From an uncultured Bacteroidales bacterium (lineage in GTDB: Bacteria > Bacteroidota > Bacteroidia > Bacteroidales > F082): a DNA stretch of 64,000 nt. Every line of letters starts with the position of its first letter. Positions within the stretch are counted from its first letter, which is position 1. This document shows positions 9,127 through 19,022 of the stretch, piece after piece. The notes beneath the pieces were generated by a model. That model saw only the letters and a list, made by a program, of their open reading frames with translations, searched no databases and was not told the origin of the DNA. A program made the position numbers and the translations under genes. The stretch covers positions 124,001 through 188,000 of the forward strand of contig CAMZAM010000001.1 of NCBI GenBank assembly GCA_947304185.1, given 5' to 3'.

Positions 9127-9612
9127 ATGGTCAAATTCTTAAACTACTTTTTTGCAATCGCTCTCGGGTTCTTTGCCGTGATGTTCGGCATCGACCGTTT
9201 CGGAAATCATGATTTGAACAATTCTGGCACCGGCACCCTTTACACAGCCGAATATTGCCAGGACATCATAGGTTTCAACGGCGCTATCCCTATGGAAATC
9301 AACATGGTAGATGGTAGAATCGAGAGCATCGTCATCCTTGACAATGAGGAGACTCCACGTTTTCTTGATAAAGTCACCGATGCCGAACTCGTCGAAAACT
9401 TCTACGGTCTGACGCCGAAGGAAGCCATCGACCTCGACCTTGACGCTGTCAGCGGTGCCACTTACAGCTCCAAAGCCATCATCCAGTCGGTGAAAACCCG
9501 CATGGCGATATATGAAGAAGAGGTCAGTCCCAATCCGTGGACATGGCAGCTGTTCGGCCTCATTGGATGTGCCGTTGCGCTGTTTATCCTGAGTTTCTTC
9601 AGAAAAAAATAA
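9127..9612 (+). CDS. FMN-binding domain membrane protein
   Basis: The protein has 161 residues: a first membrane segment at about 4-20, a periplasmic FMN-binding domain (PF04205 type) at about 35-130, and a second membrane segment at about 141-158. The flavinylation motif reads DAVSGATYSS (106-115). In NqrC/RnfG-type proteins FMN is joined to the Thr of SGATxT by ApbE; here that position is Ser114, so attachment through Ser, or non-covalent binding, is possible. It is likely an electron-transfer component facing the periplasm. No Rnf or Nqr genes are nearby. It stands alone, convergent with the next gene. Confidence 0.8.
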   Translation: MVKFLNYFFAIALGFFAVMFGIDRFGNHDLNNSGTGTLYTAEYCQDIIGFNGAIPMEINMVDGRIESIVILDNEETPRFLDKVTDAELVENFYGLTPKEAIDLDLDAVSGATYSSKAIIQSVKTRMAIYEEEVSPNPWTWQLFGLIGCAVALFILSFFRKK

Positions 9613-9614
9613 CG

Positions 9615-11066
9615 TTAGAATATATAGTTAAATCCTATATATGACCTCATTCCTTCGCCGTCAAGCTTGTCGAGAGCTTTGGCGAACTCTGCCGACACCA
9701 CGAAGTTTTTGTTCATGATGAGCTTCAAGCCGCATCCCGCTGAGGTGTGGAGACCTTCGCTTTTGCCGCTGTATAAAAGGTTGTATTCTTCTTCCGTCTC
9801 ATAGCTGAGATGTTCTTTTATCAGATCCATCGCGGCTTTCTGTTCTTCCAGACGGAAAGACTGTGTCACCATGCCTGCGTCGAACATGGGGTTAAGCGCC
9901 ACACACCAGTTTTGGTTTATGAACTTGAAGTTGGCAATCCTCCAACGCAACTCCACGTTCATCCACGCCACGCCTTGTCCGATGACACTGTTTCTCTTGA
10001 TGCCTCGACCAGTTGTCGAACCACCATACGCCTCAGTGTATATCTTCTTGTAAAACATCAAATTGGTGTTCATCATCGCGTAAAACGGGATGTCACCAGC
10101 CAACACGTTCTGAGCGCCCAAACGATAGCAGAATGTCAACTTATCTCCGACAATCGGGATGTAATGATGAAAAACTCCAGTAAATGTCAAGTGGTCATAG
10201 TAATTTCTGTTATTTACAATTTTACCTGTTGATTTGTCAAGTCCATCAACAGTTCTTTTAATTAAATCAGAAGCAACAGCAAATGTTGCCTCGAAATATA
10301 TTCCTCTCGTTGGATCGTTTACAAAATCCTTCGAATCGTAAATGATTCCAGCCTTAAACTCTGTCACGTTGCCATCGCTTTCATCTGGACGAATAAGACC
10401 GCTCATTATATAGAAATCATAAAGCGTGTATTGATCTTCATATTTTTTGATATTCAATCTATTATTGTCATAATTATAATATGCCAACCCTAATCCGTAA
10501 TACAAATTTTTCACATTTCCAATCTGCTGCTGCATGCTGATAACAGCACGGAACTGCCTTCTGTCCATCGCATAAAAACCACTTTCTTTCATTCCAGGCT
10601 CGCTAACCATACCTGGGGAAAAATCATAATAATTGGCTTCCCTATCTATATTCACGGCCAAATCCTTATAATATGGCGAAGCATATCCGTTGAAACCATA
10701 AAAGTCGAATTTTTTATCGATAAAATATCCGAAATCGGCAAAAAGCACACCTTTGGGAATGACGTTGTTCCAGTAAGAATACGAGCGGAAGATGCTCGAG
10801 CCCTTGGTGTAGGTCGACACCTCAAAGTTGATCTTGAAGTCGTAGCCCGGATATTTCGAGCCATCGCCGTAGTTGAAGATGTCGACGCAGGCGCCATATT
10901 GGAACCCGAGGTCGCTGTTGAATCCTACCACTGGAAGCGGTCCGAAGTTCCAGCCTTTCTTGATGATTTCACCTTTTTCATTTAAGGTCTTCCCGTTGTC
11001 CTGAGCGACCATATTTATGGTTGCAAGAACAATCACAAATGTAAATACAACTCTTTTCATATTCAT
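9615..11066 (-). CDS. BamA/TamA-like outer-membrane barrel protein without POTRA domains
   Basis: This 483-residue protein has a signal peptide (about 1-21). Almost all the rest is beta-barrel-like, with GILYDSKDFVNDPTRGIYFE-like text (seen here as GIIYDSKDFVNDPTRGIYFE) characteristic of the Omp85/bacterial surface antigen domain, and a terminal GFNYIF strand ending in Phe. POTRA domains are absent, so it is unlikely to be BamA itself. Similar short Omp85 proteins in Bacteroidota have unknown transport or assembly roles. Its stop is 2 bases from that of the convergent FMN-binding gene. A dispersed repeat lies directly upstream (11091-11201). Confidence 0.75.
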   Translation of the reverse strand: MNMKRVVFTFVIVLATINMVAQDNGKTLNEKGEIIKKGWNFGPLPVVGFNSDLGFQYGACVDIFNYGDGSKYPGYDFKINFEVSTYTKGSSIFRSYSYWNNVIPKGVLFADFGYFIDKKFDFYGFNGYASPYYKDLAVNIDREANYYDFSPGMVSEPGMKESGFYAMDRRQFRAVISMQQQIGNVKNLYYGLGLAYYNYDNNRLNIKKYEDQYTLYDFYIMSGLIRPDESDGNVTEFKAGIIYDSKDFVNDPTRGIYFEATFAVASDLIKRTVDGLDKSTGKIVNNRNYYDHLTFTGVFHHYIPIVGDKLTFCYRLGAQNVLAGDIPFYAMMNTNLMFYKKIYTEAYGGSTTGRGIKRNSVIGQGVAWMNVELRWRIANFKFINQNWCVALNPMFDAGMVTQSFRLEEQKAAMDLIKEHLSYETEEEYNLLYSGKSEGLHTSAGCGLKLIMNKNFVVSAEFAKALDKLDGEGMRSYIGFNYIF

Positions 11067-11090
11067 TAGTAGTTATTGTCAATCAACATC

Positions 11091-11201
11091 GTCATTTCGA
11101 CTGAAGCGCAGCGAAATGGAGAAATCCTTTTTAGAATAAGCTTTTTCGGATGGAGGATTTCTCGACTACACTTCACTTCGTTCAGTTTCGCTCGAAATGA
11201 C
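11091..11201. repeat. Dispersed GTCATTTCGA-type inverted-repeat element, copy 3
   Basis: GTCATTTCGA at 11091-11100 and TCGAAATGAC at 11192-11201 bound 111 bp, with inner arms gagaaatcctt / ggatttctcg. It lies 27 bp outside the left copy of the 82-bp inverted repeat (11229-11310). Confidence 0.85.
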
Positions 11202-11228
11202 GAAAAAAAACCGTTTTTCGTTTCAGAC

Positions 11229-11310
11229 AAAAAGTCTCTTTTGGTCGAATTTTTCCGAATTTCGTCACAAATAGCGGAATTTCGTCACAAAATAGTGTCA
11301 AAAGGTCGAA
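11229..11310 (+). repeat. 82-bp long-range inverted repeat, left copy
   Basis: This segment matches the reverse complement of 19796-19877 at 80 of 82 positions by my hand alignment. Inside it are two near-identical tandem units containing gaatttcgtcacaaa. It follows the stop of rsmI and is next to dispersed repeat copy 3. Confidence 0.9.
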
Positions 11311-11321
11311 AAATGCATGTT

Positions 11322-12023
11322 TTACTCCGTCGTCGATTCGGACGAATTCGATCCGTCTTTACCTTCAAGAACGATCACAATTTCTCCTTTGACTTCTTTC
11401 TGTTTAAAATATCTTATCACCTCATCGAGAGTACCGCGCACGTTCTCCTCGTGTATCTTAGTCAACTCACGGGCTACCGAGACCTTTCTGTCGGGACTGG
11501 CAGCCTCAGCCAGCTGTTCGAGTGTCTTCACCAACCTGAATGGCGACTCATACAATATAGTAGTGTATTCATTCTCAACGATTTGCCTTATCTTCGTCTG
11601 ACGTCCTTTCTTATGTGGAAGGAATCCTTCGAATATGAAATGGTCGGCCGCCAGTCCCGAGTTGACGAGAGCCGGCACGAAGGCCGTGGCTCCTGGGAGA
11701 CATTCGACTTCCACACCGCGACGGATGCATTCACGCACCAGCATGAAGCCTGGGTCGGAGATGGCCGGAGTGCCGGCGTCGGTGACCAAAGCCATGCGTT
11801 CGCCGTTGGCGATGCGTTCGGCAATACGTTCCACCACCACGTGCTCGTTGTTGAGATGGAAAGCCTGCATCGGCTTGCTTATCTCGTAATGTTTCAACAA
11901 GTTACCGCTCGTACGAGTGTCCTCGGCGAGAATCACGTCGACCTCCTCACGAAGGACACGTAACGCCCTCAAGGTGATATCCTCGAGGTTACCAATCGGG
12001 GTGGGAACTAAGTATAACTTCAT
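11322..12023 (-). CDS. rsmI: 16S rRNA (cytidine(1402)-2'-O)-methyltransferase RsmI
   Basis: The 233-residue protein begins MKLYLVPTPIGNLEDITLRA and contains AEDTRTSGNLLKHY and a SAM-binding loop LVTDAGTPAISDPG, diagnostic of RsmI (tetrapyrrole-methylase fold). It 2'-O-methylates C1402 of 16S rRNA in the ribosomal P site, together with RsmH. Length is at the short end of the family. It is the last gene of a short minus-strand unit: the acidic hypothetical gene starts upstream and ends 6 bases before this start. The left copy of an 82-bp inverted repeat follows its stop. Confidence 0.95.
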   Translation of the reverse strand: MKLYLVPTPIGNLEDITLRALRVLREEVDVILAEDTRTSGNLLKHYEISKPMQAFHLNNEHVVVERIAERIANGERMALVTDAGTPAISDPGFMLVRECIRRGVEVECLPGATAFVPALVNSGLAADHFIFEGFLPHKKGRQTKIRQIVENEYTTILYESPFRLVKTLEQLAEAASPDRKVSVARELTKIHEENVRGTLDEVIRYFKQKEVKGEIVIVLEGKDGSNSSESTTE

Positions 12024-12028
12024 GACGA

Positions 12029-12877
12029 TTAAACAAATCTTCTCTCTACTAGATCATTTAGCATCTTATATGCTTGAGATTCTGTGTCCCATTGAAGCTC
12101 GATCTGCAGCTCACTCATGTAAACTCTTGCGCCCGAGAGCGTCGGGAAGTCGTTCAAAGCATCGATGGATTTATTGTAGCGTTCCACCGAACCCATAAAC
12201 AACTCATTTATAATCATAACTTTATCGTTAATACCCAATGCTAATCTGATGTCAGTGACAGGTGTGCGCTGTAAACGGGCTGCCAGACTGTTGTCTTCAG
12301 GCTCTTCAACATGAAATGGCTGATCATCTTCATCTTCCCAGTCCTCGTCTTCATCTTCAGCAACAGGTTCATCCATTGGTTCGTCAGCGGGCGAATCATC
12401 ATTCGCCCCTACAGGGGTTTCATCGGGGGTTTCAACGGGTTCATCGGATGTTCCGTCAACCGTTGCAGCGGGTTCATCCGTTGGTTCGGCATCGATTGTG
12501 TCAGGGATTTCGTCAATCATTTCAGGATTGTGAATTTCGTGTTCGTCGTCACAGAAATCCGGGTCATTTTTCGGCGAGACCGGCGTTTCTATCTCGAAAT
12601 CGACATCTCGGTTTATCAGCTCGCCACCTTCGTTAATTTCGGTTTTTATTGGCTCATCTTCGTCAATTTCTTCAGCGGGCGAATGATGATATTCCCCAGC
12701 CTGGTAATCGCACAGCAAATCGTACAAATCGCGGGTGCGTTCCATCATAATGTCGAGGTCCAGACGGCTCATCTCACGGTCGTTGCGATACATATAGTCA
12801 ACCTGCACCATCATGCGGCCCAGCTGGTGTTTCAGCTCAAGCACGATATTTTTTTCATCATTTTTTTGTGTTTCCAT
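12029..12877 (-). CDS. Acidic conserved hypothetical protein
   Basis: The 282-residue protein has three parts: an N-terminal, probably helical region (about 1-65), a highly acidic Asp/Glu/Pro-rich middle (about 66-195) with repeated DEP/DETP units, and a C-terminal conserved-looking segment ([20 protein letters not shown], then [20 protein letters not shown]). I recognise the C-terminal block as recurring in Bacteroidota hypothetical proteins but know no function. It sits between rsmI (same strand, 6 bases) and the divergent tdk. The acidic linker contains a repeat-like segment (12389-12417) encoding VGANDDSPA, which matches the GTAGGGGC-type repeat seen at 39059. Confidence 0.7.
   Translation of the reverse strand: METQKNDEKNIVLELKHQLGRMMVQVDYMYRNDREMSRLDLDIMMERTRDLYDLLCDYQAGEYHHSPAEEIDEDEPIKTEINEGGELINRDVDFEIETPVSPKNDPDFCDDEHEIHNPEMIDEIPDTIDAEPTDEPAATVDGTSDEPVETPDETPVGANDDSPADEPMDEPVAEDEDEDWEDEDDQPFHVEEPEDNSLAARLQRTPVTDIRLALGINDKVMIINELFMGSVERYNKSIDALNDFPTLSGARVYMSELQIELQWDTESQAYKMLNDLVERRFV
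12389..12417. repeat. GTAGGGGC-type inverted repeat inside the acidic gene
   Basis: The arms gggcgaat (12389-12396) and attcgccc (12401-12408) form a perfect inverted repeat, followed by ctacagggg. On the minus strand it starts TGTAGGGGCGAATGATGATT, resembling the repeat at 39059-39086. It is read in frame in the acidic linker of the host gene. Confidence 0.6.
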
Positions 12878-12897
12878 GATAAAATTACCTATTTTTG
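12865..12897 (+). promoter_or_regulatory. Promoter of tdk (TTTG ... TATTTTTG)
   Basis: The -7 box TATTTTTG is at 12890-12897, with a TTTG at 12865-12868 as candidate -33 element, 21 bases apart. The tdk start codon at 12935 follows at a normal leader distance. It overlaps the start of the divergent acidic gene. Confidence 0.6.
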
Positions 12898-12934
12898 TAG
12901 CTACAAAATTATAAAAAATTTAAACGCGTCGTAT

Positions 12935-13528
12935 ATGTTTCTTGAAAAAGATTCTCATAATAAATCGCAAGGATGGATTGAGGTTGTATGCGGCTCAATG
13001 TTTTCGGGTAAAACCGAAGAGTTGATTCGTCGTCTGAACCGTGCCCGCATCGCCAAGTTAAGGGTCGAAATCTTCAAGCCGGGAATCGATACGAGATACT
13101 CTGAAGAGGACGTGGTGTCGCATAATTCCAACGCTCTGCATTCCATCCCAGTGGAAAACGCTCAGCAGATTCTTTTTTATTCCAACGAATGCGACGTTAT
13201 CGGCATCGACGAGGCTCAGTTCTTCGGCAACGAGCTCATCGATGTATGTCAACAGCTTGCTAATCAAGGAATTAGAGTTGTGGTAGCCGGTCTCGACATG
13301 GACTTCATGGGTAAGCCTTTCGGTCCGATGCCTCAGCTTATGGCGATAGCCGAAGACGTCACCAAGGTACACGCCATCTGCATGCGCTGCGGTAGTCTTG
13401 CACAATATTCCTATCGTAAGATCGCCGGCGACAAACTCGTGGTTTTAGGTGAAACCGAGAGCTATGAACCGCTATGCCGCGAGTGCTACAAGAAAGCGAT
13501 GTCGGAGAAAGCCCAAGAGCAACAATAA
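12935..13528 (+). CDS. tdk: Thymidine kinase (type II)
   Basis: The 197-residue protein has Walker A GSMFSGKT (20-27), the IDEAQFF block with catalytic Glu93, and C-terminal CMRCG and CREC pairs that form the structural zinc site. It phosphorylates thymidine to dTMP in the salvage pathway. I chose the ATG at 12935: it follows a TATTTTTG promoter box and gives the normal family N-terminus. A longer in-frame upstream reading runs antisense through the acidic gene and is not credible. Linkage with rsmI is common in Bacteroidota. Confidence 0.95.
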   Translation: MFLEKDSHNKSQGWIEVVCGSMFSGKTEELIRRLNRARIAKLRVEIFKPGIDTRYSEEDVVSHNSNALHSIPVENAQQILFYSNECDVIGIDEAQFFGNELIDVCQQLANQGIRVVVAGLDMDFMGKPFGPMPQLMAIAEDVTKVHAICMRCGSLAQYSYRKIAGDKLVVLGETESYEPLCRECYKKAMSEKAQEQQ

Positions 13529-13574
13529 TTTGGCACGATTTTTGTTATTATTTTACTGAATAAATTTTATTGCT

Positions 13575-16500
13575 ATGAAAAGAATCGCATTTTTCATAAT
13601 AGCGTTAGCTATATCATTGACTGTCAACGCTCAAGACTATCAGAAGATGTGGAAGGAGTACGATGAAAACATCTCCAACCTGCTTCCTGAATCGGCCGAA
13701 AAAGTGCTGAATAAAATCGAAAAACAGGCGCTGAAGGATAAAAACGACGTGCAGCTGCTCAAGACAGTGCTCCGCCGAAGTGATATCCTCAACATGAAAG
13801 AGGAGAATCCCGAAGATACCATTGTAGGATATTGCAAGTCATATCTTCCCAAGCTCTCCAAGGCTTCGCAGGTGATCCTGAACGTCGAAATAGCCAAGTA
13901 TAAGTATAAATACGATGATGTTTTAGCGTACCAAGACGACGATTTCATCAAGGCCGTTTCGATGGAGCAATACGCCGACCTTTTCCAGTCGGGAAACGAC
14001 CACACCGTGTTCGACATCGAGCTCGAACCGACGCTTTACGACTACGTAATGCATTGTCTGATAGGCAATTACCATTATTATAGCTTCGAAAACGAGCTTT
14101 ATGACAAGCTTCTTGCCTTCGACCTTGAAAACAACTTCACCAAAGCTTATTATAATAATAGGTTGAAGCAGCTCGGAAATCTTTATAATGATGAAGATTA
14201 TGAAAAATATGCGGCTTTGGCATCGGAATGCGATGATAACGAATTTGTTGCGAAGATTAAAATAAAACAAATCGAGTATCTCACATATAAAAGAGAATAC
14301 GTTGAAGCCAAAAAACTGTGCGACGAAACCATGTTGTTGCTCGATAAAACACATCCTCTTTACAAGCAATGTGTGGAGTTTCTCGCCAGCCTTAAAAAGA
14401 AAAGCGTATCAGTTGAGCTGAACGATGTTTACGTAGCCGAGCAAAGCATCCCTGTGGGCCTCACTTATCGTAACACGACAAATCCCACATATAGATTGTA
14501 CAAGGTGTCGTCGAATGAGTTTTTCAATTTCTCTCAAATTGACACAGAAAAACTGTATTCGACTCTCTTAAACAAAAAGCCAGTTATTGAAAATGTGGTT
14601 AAACTGCCATCAGAAACTGACTATTGCGAGCATTCGACGCTTATCGCGTTGCCAGCTCTACAGTATGGTATCTATTATCTCGTTTTCTCAAATAACAATA
14701 GTTTCAAAGACATCGAAGACCTTATTGTCACGTCTTTCCAGGTTAGCGACCTCGCATTTTTCAATCTTGAGACTGAAGATGGCCTAAATCTTTATGTGGT
14801 GAATCGCGAGACAGGACAACCGATGAGCAACGTCAAAGCGCATTTTTCGGAACGTAACTATTCGTATAAAACCAAATCGTACGAACGCAAAGATCTGGGT
14901 GAGGCAGTGAGCGACAAAACCGGATACATCGCTGCTCCGAGTAATAATAATAACAGATATTTCATCGATCTTTACCACGACGACGACACCTTGATGTCGA
15001 CAAGTCTGTTTAACTATTATAAAAACTATGTAAATCCAAATCTCACAATTCAAAGCAGGATTTTCACCGACCGCGCCATCTACCGTCCCGGACAGACAGT
15101 GCAGTTCAGCTGCATAGTGTTTCGTGGGAACTCGAAGACCAGGGAAGTGGTTCCAAATTACGAGACTTACATCTACTTTGAAGATCCAAATATGCAAGCC
15201 ATTGACACCCTGCGACTTACAACCAACGAATATGGTATGATAAGCGGCAGTTTCACCATTCCGACCGACAGAGTCAACGGTTATTATTATCTTATCGGCG
15301 AGCACAACTCGATGTATGTTCAGGTTGAAGAGTATAAACGTCCAACTTTCGAGGTGACTTTCGAATCGCCTGAAAAAGAATATAAAATCGGCGACAGCGT
15401 TGCCGTTATGGGCAAAGTGGCAGCACTCTCAGGCTTCGGTCTCGACAACATAGAATTCAAATATCAAATCGTCAGAAAGACATTATTCCCGTTCCGTTTC
15501 TGGGACTGGGTGCCATATTATGTCGACGATGAGACCATTGCATTAGGTGAGAGCGTTACTGCAGCCGATGGCACGTTTAACATCGATTTTAAGTTGAAGC
15601 CGTCAGATTATGTGCCTGTTATCAACATCCCGCAATACACTTATGAGATTGAAGTGACGGCCACAAATAAGCAGGGCGAGTCGCAGAGAGGCAGTTTCAG
15701 AATCGTCGCCACCTATAATAAATATGACATCTCGCTGTCAAACAACAACGAGACCGTCGATGTTAACGACTTTAACAACTTAAATGTCAATGTGACGAAT
15801 GTCAGTGGAAAACCGGCAAGCACAAAAGTGGAATACAAGATTTATAAAATCAACGATATCGACCGCTATTCAAGAGATTTAGGCGATTTTGACAGAAAGA
15901 TCTTGAACGATGTCATGCTTAAAGCCCTCTTCCCGAAATTCGATTATTATGCTAAAGAAAACATCACCAAAGAAATCGTTTATCAAGGAGTTTTAGATGT
16001 CGATGGCAAAGCAAAGCTTTTGCAGGATAAGAAATTAACACCAGCACAATATATTATTGAGCTTCGCTCAGTTGATGACACCCTTTCGGCCTTCTCAAAA
16101 AAATATATCGTGTACGATATAAAATCCAAGAAGATGCCTTATAAATCAATGCTTTGGACGAATATCGACAAGACCACAGCCCAGCCTGGCGAGACGATAA
16201 ATTATTACGTCGGATCGTCTGAAAAGAATGTGTCGGCACTGGTGATGGTGAAGAGCGGCAAGAAGATTCTCAAGTCAGAGCGCGTAAGCTTGAATAACAG
16301 CATATATAAGTTCTCGTACAAGGTGAAGGAGGAAGACCGAGGTCGTCTGGATTTCCAGGTGGCGCTGGTGATATACAACACCGAGATGCGACATATCGAC
16401 TATGTTGAGGTACCTTTTGACAACATGAAGTTGGACATAGTGTTGAACACAGAGCGTAATAAGATCTTGCCGGGTTCAGAGGAGACATGGAGCGTGACGG

Positions 16501-19022
16501 TGAAGGATTATAAAGGTAAACCTATGGAAGTGCCAGTGTTTGCTGTGATGTACGACGCCGCTCTCGATAATTTCGCTTCGCTCAACTGGTTGTTCAACAC
16601 CCTGCCGTCGATACCGGCGAGCAGTACTATCATGTCGGACAGAAGCTTTGACACGAAGCGGAAATCGCAGTATTATTACATTTCGCGTTTCTTTATCGAG
16701 GAAAACAGCGTTTATTCAGATTTGCCGCTGCTTCCGCATCGCTGGTACGGTTATCGCAGCAGAAACATCTTGGCGAAAAACTCAGTTGTATATGATGCAC
16801 TGGAGGTTGAGGTTGCAGAAGCAGAAGTGTATTATAAAACTGAAGAAGCTACGGCAGATGAAAGCGTTGTGACTAGTGGTGGTGAGGAAAAACAGCAAAA
16901 ACAAAAAACCAAACCTGCGAAGATAAGAAAGGACTTCAACGAGACAGCATTCTTCTATCCCAACTTAAAAACAGACGCAAACGGCGATGTGACCTTCACT
17001 TTCACCATGCCTGACGCGTTGACACGCTGGAATTTCAAGGTTTTATCATACACCAAAGACTTAAAAGTCGGTAACTATGAAACTACTGTCGTCACTCAGC
17101 AGCCGCTGATGATTATGGCCGACATGCCGAGGTTCGCCTACGACGAAGACACGCTCTGGATCGCCGCCAACGTCATAAATATGAGTGACAAAATGGCTTA
17201 TCCTGAAGCAAAACTTGAGATTTTTGATGAAAACGAACATCCTGTCGACCTGATTTTAGCTCAAGACATCAAACACATGAAGGTCCCGGCCGGACAAAGC
17301 CGTAGAGTGCGCTGGAAAGTTGCGATGCAAAAAGACCTCGGAGTGCTGACATTCCGTTTCTCAGCAATCACTGACGGTTTCAGCGACGCGGAACAACATC
17401 TGTTGCCAGTGTTGAGCACCGAAGTGTTTATGACACAGACATATTCATTCACAACGAAGGCCAATACTAACGATGAATTCGAGTTTAATATCAAAAACAC
17501 AGACGAACGCAACCATGACGTTAAACTTAGTTTCAACGCAAATCCTATATTCTACGCGATTCAGGCGTTGCCATATCTCGCCGATGGCGATGAGAAATAT
17601 GCCACCACTGCCTTCCAGAGATATTTTACCAACAAGATGGCTCAAGAGATCATCGCTAATAACCCGAACATAAAGGAAATGCTGGCAGGTCACGAAGACG
17701 ACACCTTGTCGGAGCTGCAGAAAAACGAAGACGTGAAGGCTATCTTACTGAAGGAGACGCCATGGGTTCTCGAAGCCAAGAGCGAGGCTAAGCAACGCGC
17801 CAACGTCGCAAAACTCTTTGACACAGAAGCCATTGACAAAAACATCGCATCGGCGTTGAGCATCCTAGAGAAGAAACAGACCGTCAACGGTGGTTGGTCT
17901 TGGATTGACGGCATGCCTGAAAGCGAGTATATCACACAGTATATCCTGTGCGGACTCGGTCGTCTGGGCGATGATTCAGAGATGACTGAAAAAGCCTTCC
18001 ATTTCCTTGAAAATGAAGTGGTTACGAGATATAAAAAGCTCGACACTCAGAAGAAGAAAGACAACGCCGTTTGCGACTTCATGACGATGAAGGACCTCTT
18101 CGCGATGAGTTATTTCACATACAAGACCGACAAAGATTTCGATGAGGCTAAAGATTTCTATATCAAGAAGTTATACAAAGACTGGAGACGTTTCAACGTA
18201 GAAGAGCAGGCTTATATCGCTCTGATTCTCAACAGAAACGGTCACGGTGAGGTCGCCAAGTTGGTCGTTAAGTCGCTGCGTGAGCGCGCAATCAAGAACG
18301 AGCTCGGGATGTACTGGCGTTATATCAGCGTGGAGAGCGAGGCGAGGATTTTGGAGGCGTTCAACGAGATCGAGCTTAAGGCTGATGAGATCGACAACAT
18401 GCGTCTGTGGATTCTGACCCAGAAACGCACTAATATGTGGGAGAACGAGCGTGCCACCGTGGAGGCCATCTTCGCCCTCATGAACCGTGGTACCAACTGG
18501 AGTGCCGAAAGCGCGGAAGCCTCAATGACTGTTAACGATGACAGCGTCAAGGTGATGGTTGAAAACCACTCGAATCACGTGGTGTGGGGAGGTGTGTTCC
18601 GTCAGTATTTCGTGCCTATCGACAAGGTGCAGAAGCATAACGACGAGATGAAGATCAAACGAGAGATTATAGTGCCTGAAAACGTCAAAGTCGGTGATAA
18701 AGTCAAGGTTGAGATCACTTTTGAAAACAGTCAGGACATGGAGTTTGTGTATCTCAAAGACTTGCGCGGTGCCTGCTTCGAGCCCGTGGAGCAACTCTCA
18801 AGATATCACTGGAACGACGGATTGTGGTATTATCAAAGCACCACCGACGTGTCGATGGAGTATTTCATTGAGTATCTCCCGAAAGGAAAACACACTGTTT
18901 CATACGAGTTATACGTGACAAAAGACGGCAGTTTCAGCGCAGGTTATGCGCAGATTCAGTGCCAGTATGCACCTGAATTTGGAGCATATTCAAACGGAAG
19001 CAGAATCAGTGTAAACCCTTGA
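13575..19022 (+). CDS. Alpha-2-macroglobulin family protein lacking the thioester residues
   Basis: The 1815-residue protein has a signal peptide (1-19) without a lipobox Cys, so it is probably periplasmic or exported rather than a lipoprotein. An N-terminal helical region (about 20-270) precedes macroglobulin domains, recognisable by FTDRAIYRPGQTVQF near residue 500 and the A2M block FFYPNLKTDANGDVTFTF, then MPDALTRWNFKVLSYT near residue 1120. The thioester domain follows: NPIFYAIQALPYLADGDEKY, where homologues with a thioester have a Cys-x-Glu-Gln. Here the aligned residues are Tyr1342, Thr1344 and Thr1345, so no thioester can form. Such proteins are thought to trap proteases or act with penicillin-binding proteins. 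Its end overlaps the convergent tsaB by 17 bases. Confidence 0.9.
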   Translation: MKRIAFFIIALAISLTVNAQDYQKMWKEYDENISNLLPESAEKVLNKIEKQALKDKNDVQLLKTVLRRSDILNMKEENPEDTIVGYCKSYLPKLSKASQVILNVEIAKYKYKYDDVLAYQDDDFIKAVSMEQYADLFQSGNDHTVFDIELEPTLYDYVMHCLIGNYHYYSFENELYDKLLAFDLENNFTKAYYNNRLKQLGNLYNDEDYEKYAALASECDDNEFVAKIKIKQIEYLTYKREYVEAKKLCDETMLLLDKTHPLYKQCVEFLASLKKKSVSVELNDVYVAEQSIPVGLTYRNTTNPTYRLYKVSSNEFFNFSQIDTEKLYSTLLNKKPVIENVVKLPSETDYCEHSTLIALPALQYGIYYLVFSNNNSFKDIEDLIVTSFQVSDLAFFNLETEDGLNLYVVNRETGQPMSNVKAHFSERNYSYKTKSYERKDLGEAVSDKTGYIAAPSNNNNRYFIDLYHDDDTLMSTSLFNYYKNYVNPNLTIQSRIFTDRAIYRPGQTVQFSCIVFRGNSKTREVVPNYETYIYFEDPNMQAIDTLRLTTNEYGMISGSFTIPTDRVNGYYYLIGEHNSMYVQVEEYKRPTFEVTFESPEKEYKIGDSVAVMGKVAALSGFGLDNIEFKYQIVRKTLFPFRFWDWVPYYVDDETIALGESVTAADGTFNIDFKLKPSDYVPVINIPQYTYEIEVTATNKQGESQRGSFRIVATYNKYDISLSNNNETVDVNDFNNLNVNVTNVSGKPASTKVEYKIYKINDIDRYSRDLGDFDRKILNDVMLKALFPKFDYYAKENITKEIVYQGVLDVDGKAKLLQDKKLTPAQYIIELRSVDDTLSAFSKKYIVYDIKSKKMPYKSMLWTNIDKTTAQPGETINYYVGSSEKNVSALVMVKSGKKILKSERVSLNNSIYKFSYKVKEEDRGRLDFQVALVIYNTEMRHIDYVEVPFDNMKLDIVLNTERNKILPGSEETWSVTVKDYKGKPMEVPVFAVMYDAALDNFASLNWLFNTLPSIPASSTIMSDRSFDTKRKSQYYYISRFFIEENSVYSDLPLLPHRWYGYRSRNILAKNSVVYDALEVEVAEAEVYYKTEEATADESVVTSGGEEKQQKQKTKPAKIRKDFNETAFFYPNLKTDANGDVTFTFTMPDALTRWNFKVLSYTKDLKVGNYETTVVTQQPLMIMADMPRFAYDEDTLWIAANVINMSDKMAYPEAKLEIFDENEHPVDLILAQDIKHMKVPAGQSRRVRWKVAMQKDLGVLTFRFSAITDGFSDAEQHLLPVLSTEVFMTQTYSFTTKANTNDEFEFNIKNTDERNHDVKLSFNANPIFYAIQALPYLADGDEKYATTAFQRYFTNKMAQEIIANNPNIKEMLAGHEDDTLSELQKNEDVKAILLKETPWVLEAKSEAKQRANVAKLFDTEAIDKNIASALSILEKKQTVNGGWSWIDGMPESEYITQYILCGLGRLGDDSEMTEKAFHFLENEVVTRYKKLDTQKKKDNAVCDFMTMKDLFAMSYFTYKTDKDFDEAKDFYIKKLYKDWRRFNVEEQAYIALILNRNGHGEVAKLVVKSLRERAIKNELGMYWRYISVESEARILEAFNEIELKADEIDNMRLWILTQKRTNMWENERATVEAIFALMNRGTNWSAESAEASMTVNDDSVKVMVENHSNHVVWGGVFRQYFVPIDKVQKHNDEMKIKREIIVPENVKVGDKVKVEITFENSQDMEFVYLKDLRGACFEPVEQLSRYHWNDGLWYYQSTTDVSMEYFIEYLPKGKHTVSYELYVTKDGSFSAGYAQIQCQYAPEFGAYSNGSRISVNP

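Noticed and set aside
11076-11963. Plus-strand frame of 295 codons opposite rsmI
   Set aside because: Shadow of rsmI and of repeat DNA; no family resemblance, no promoter.
12311-12934. Upstream extension of the tdk frame (extra 208 residues)
   Set aside because: It runs antisense through the acidic gene, is rich in Ile/Phe/Arg-type shadow codons, and lies upstream of the tdk promoter box at 12890-12897.
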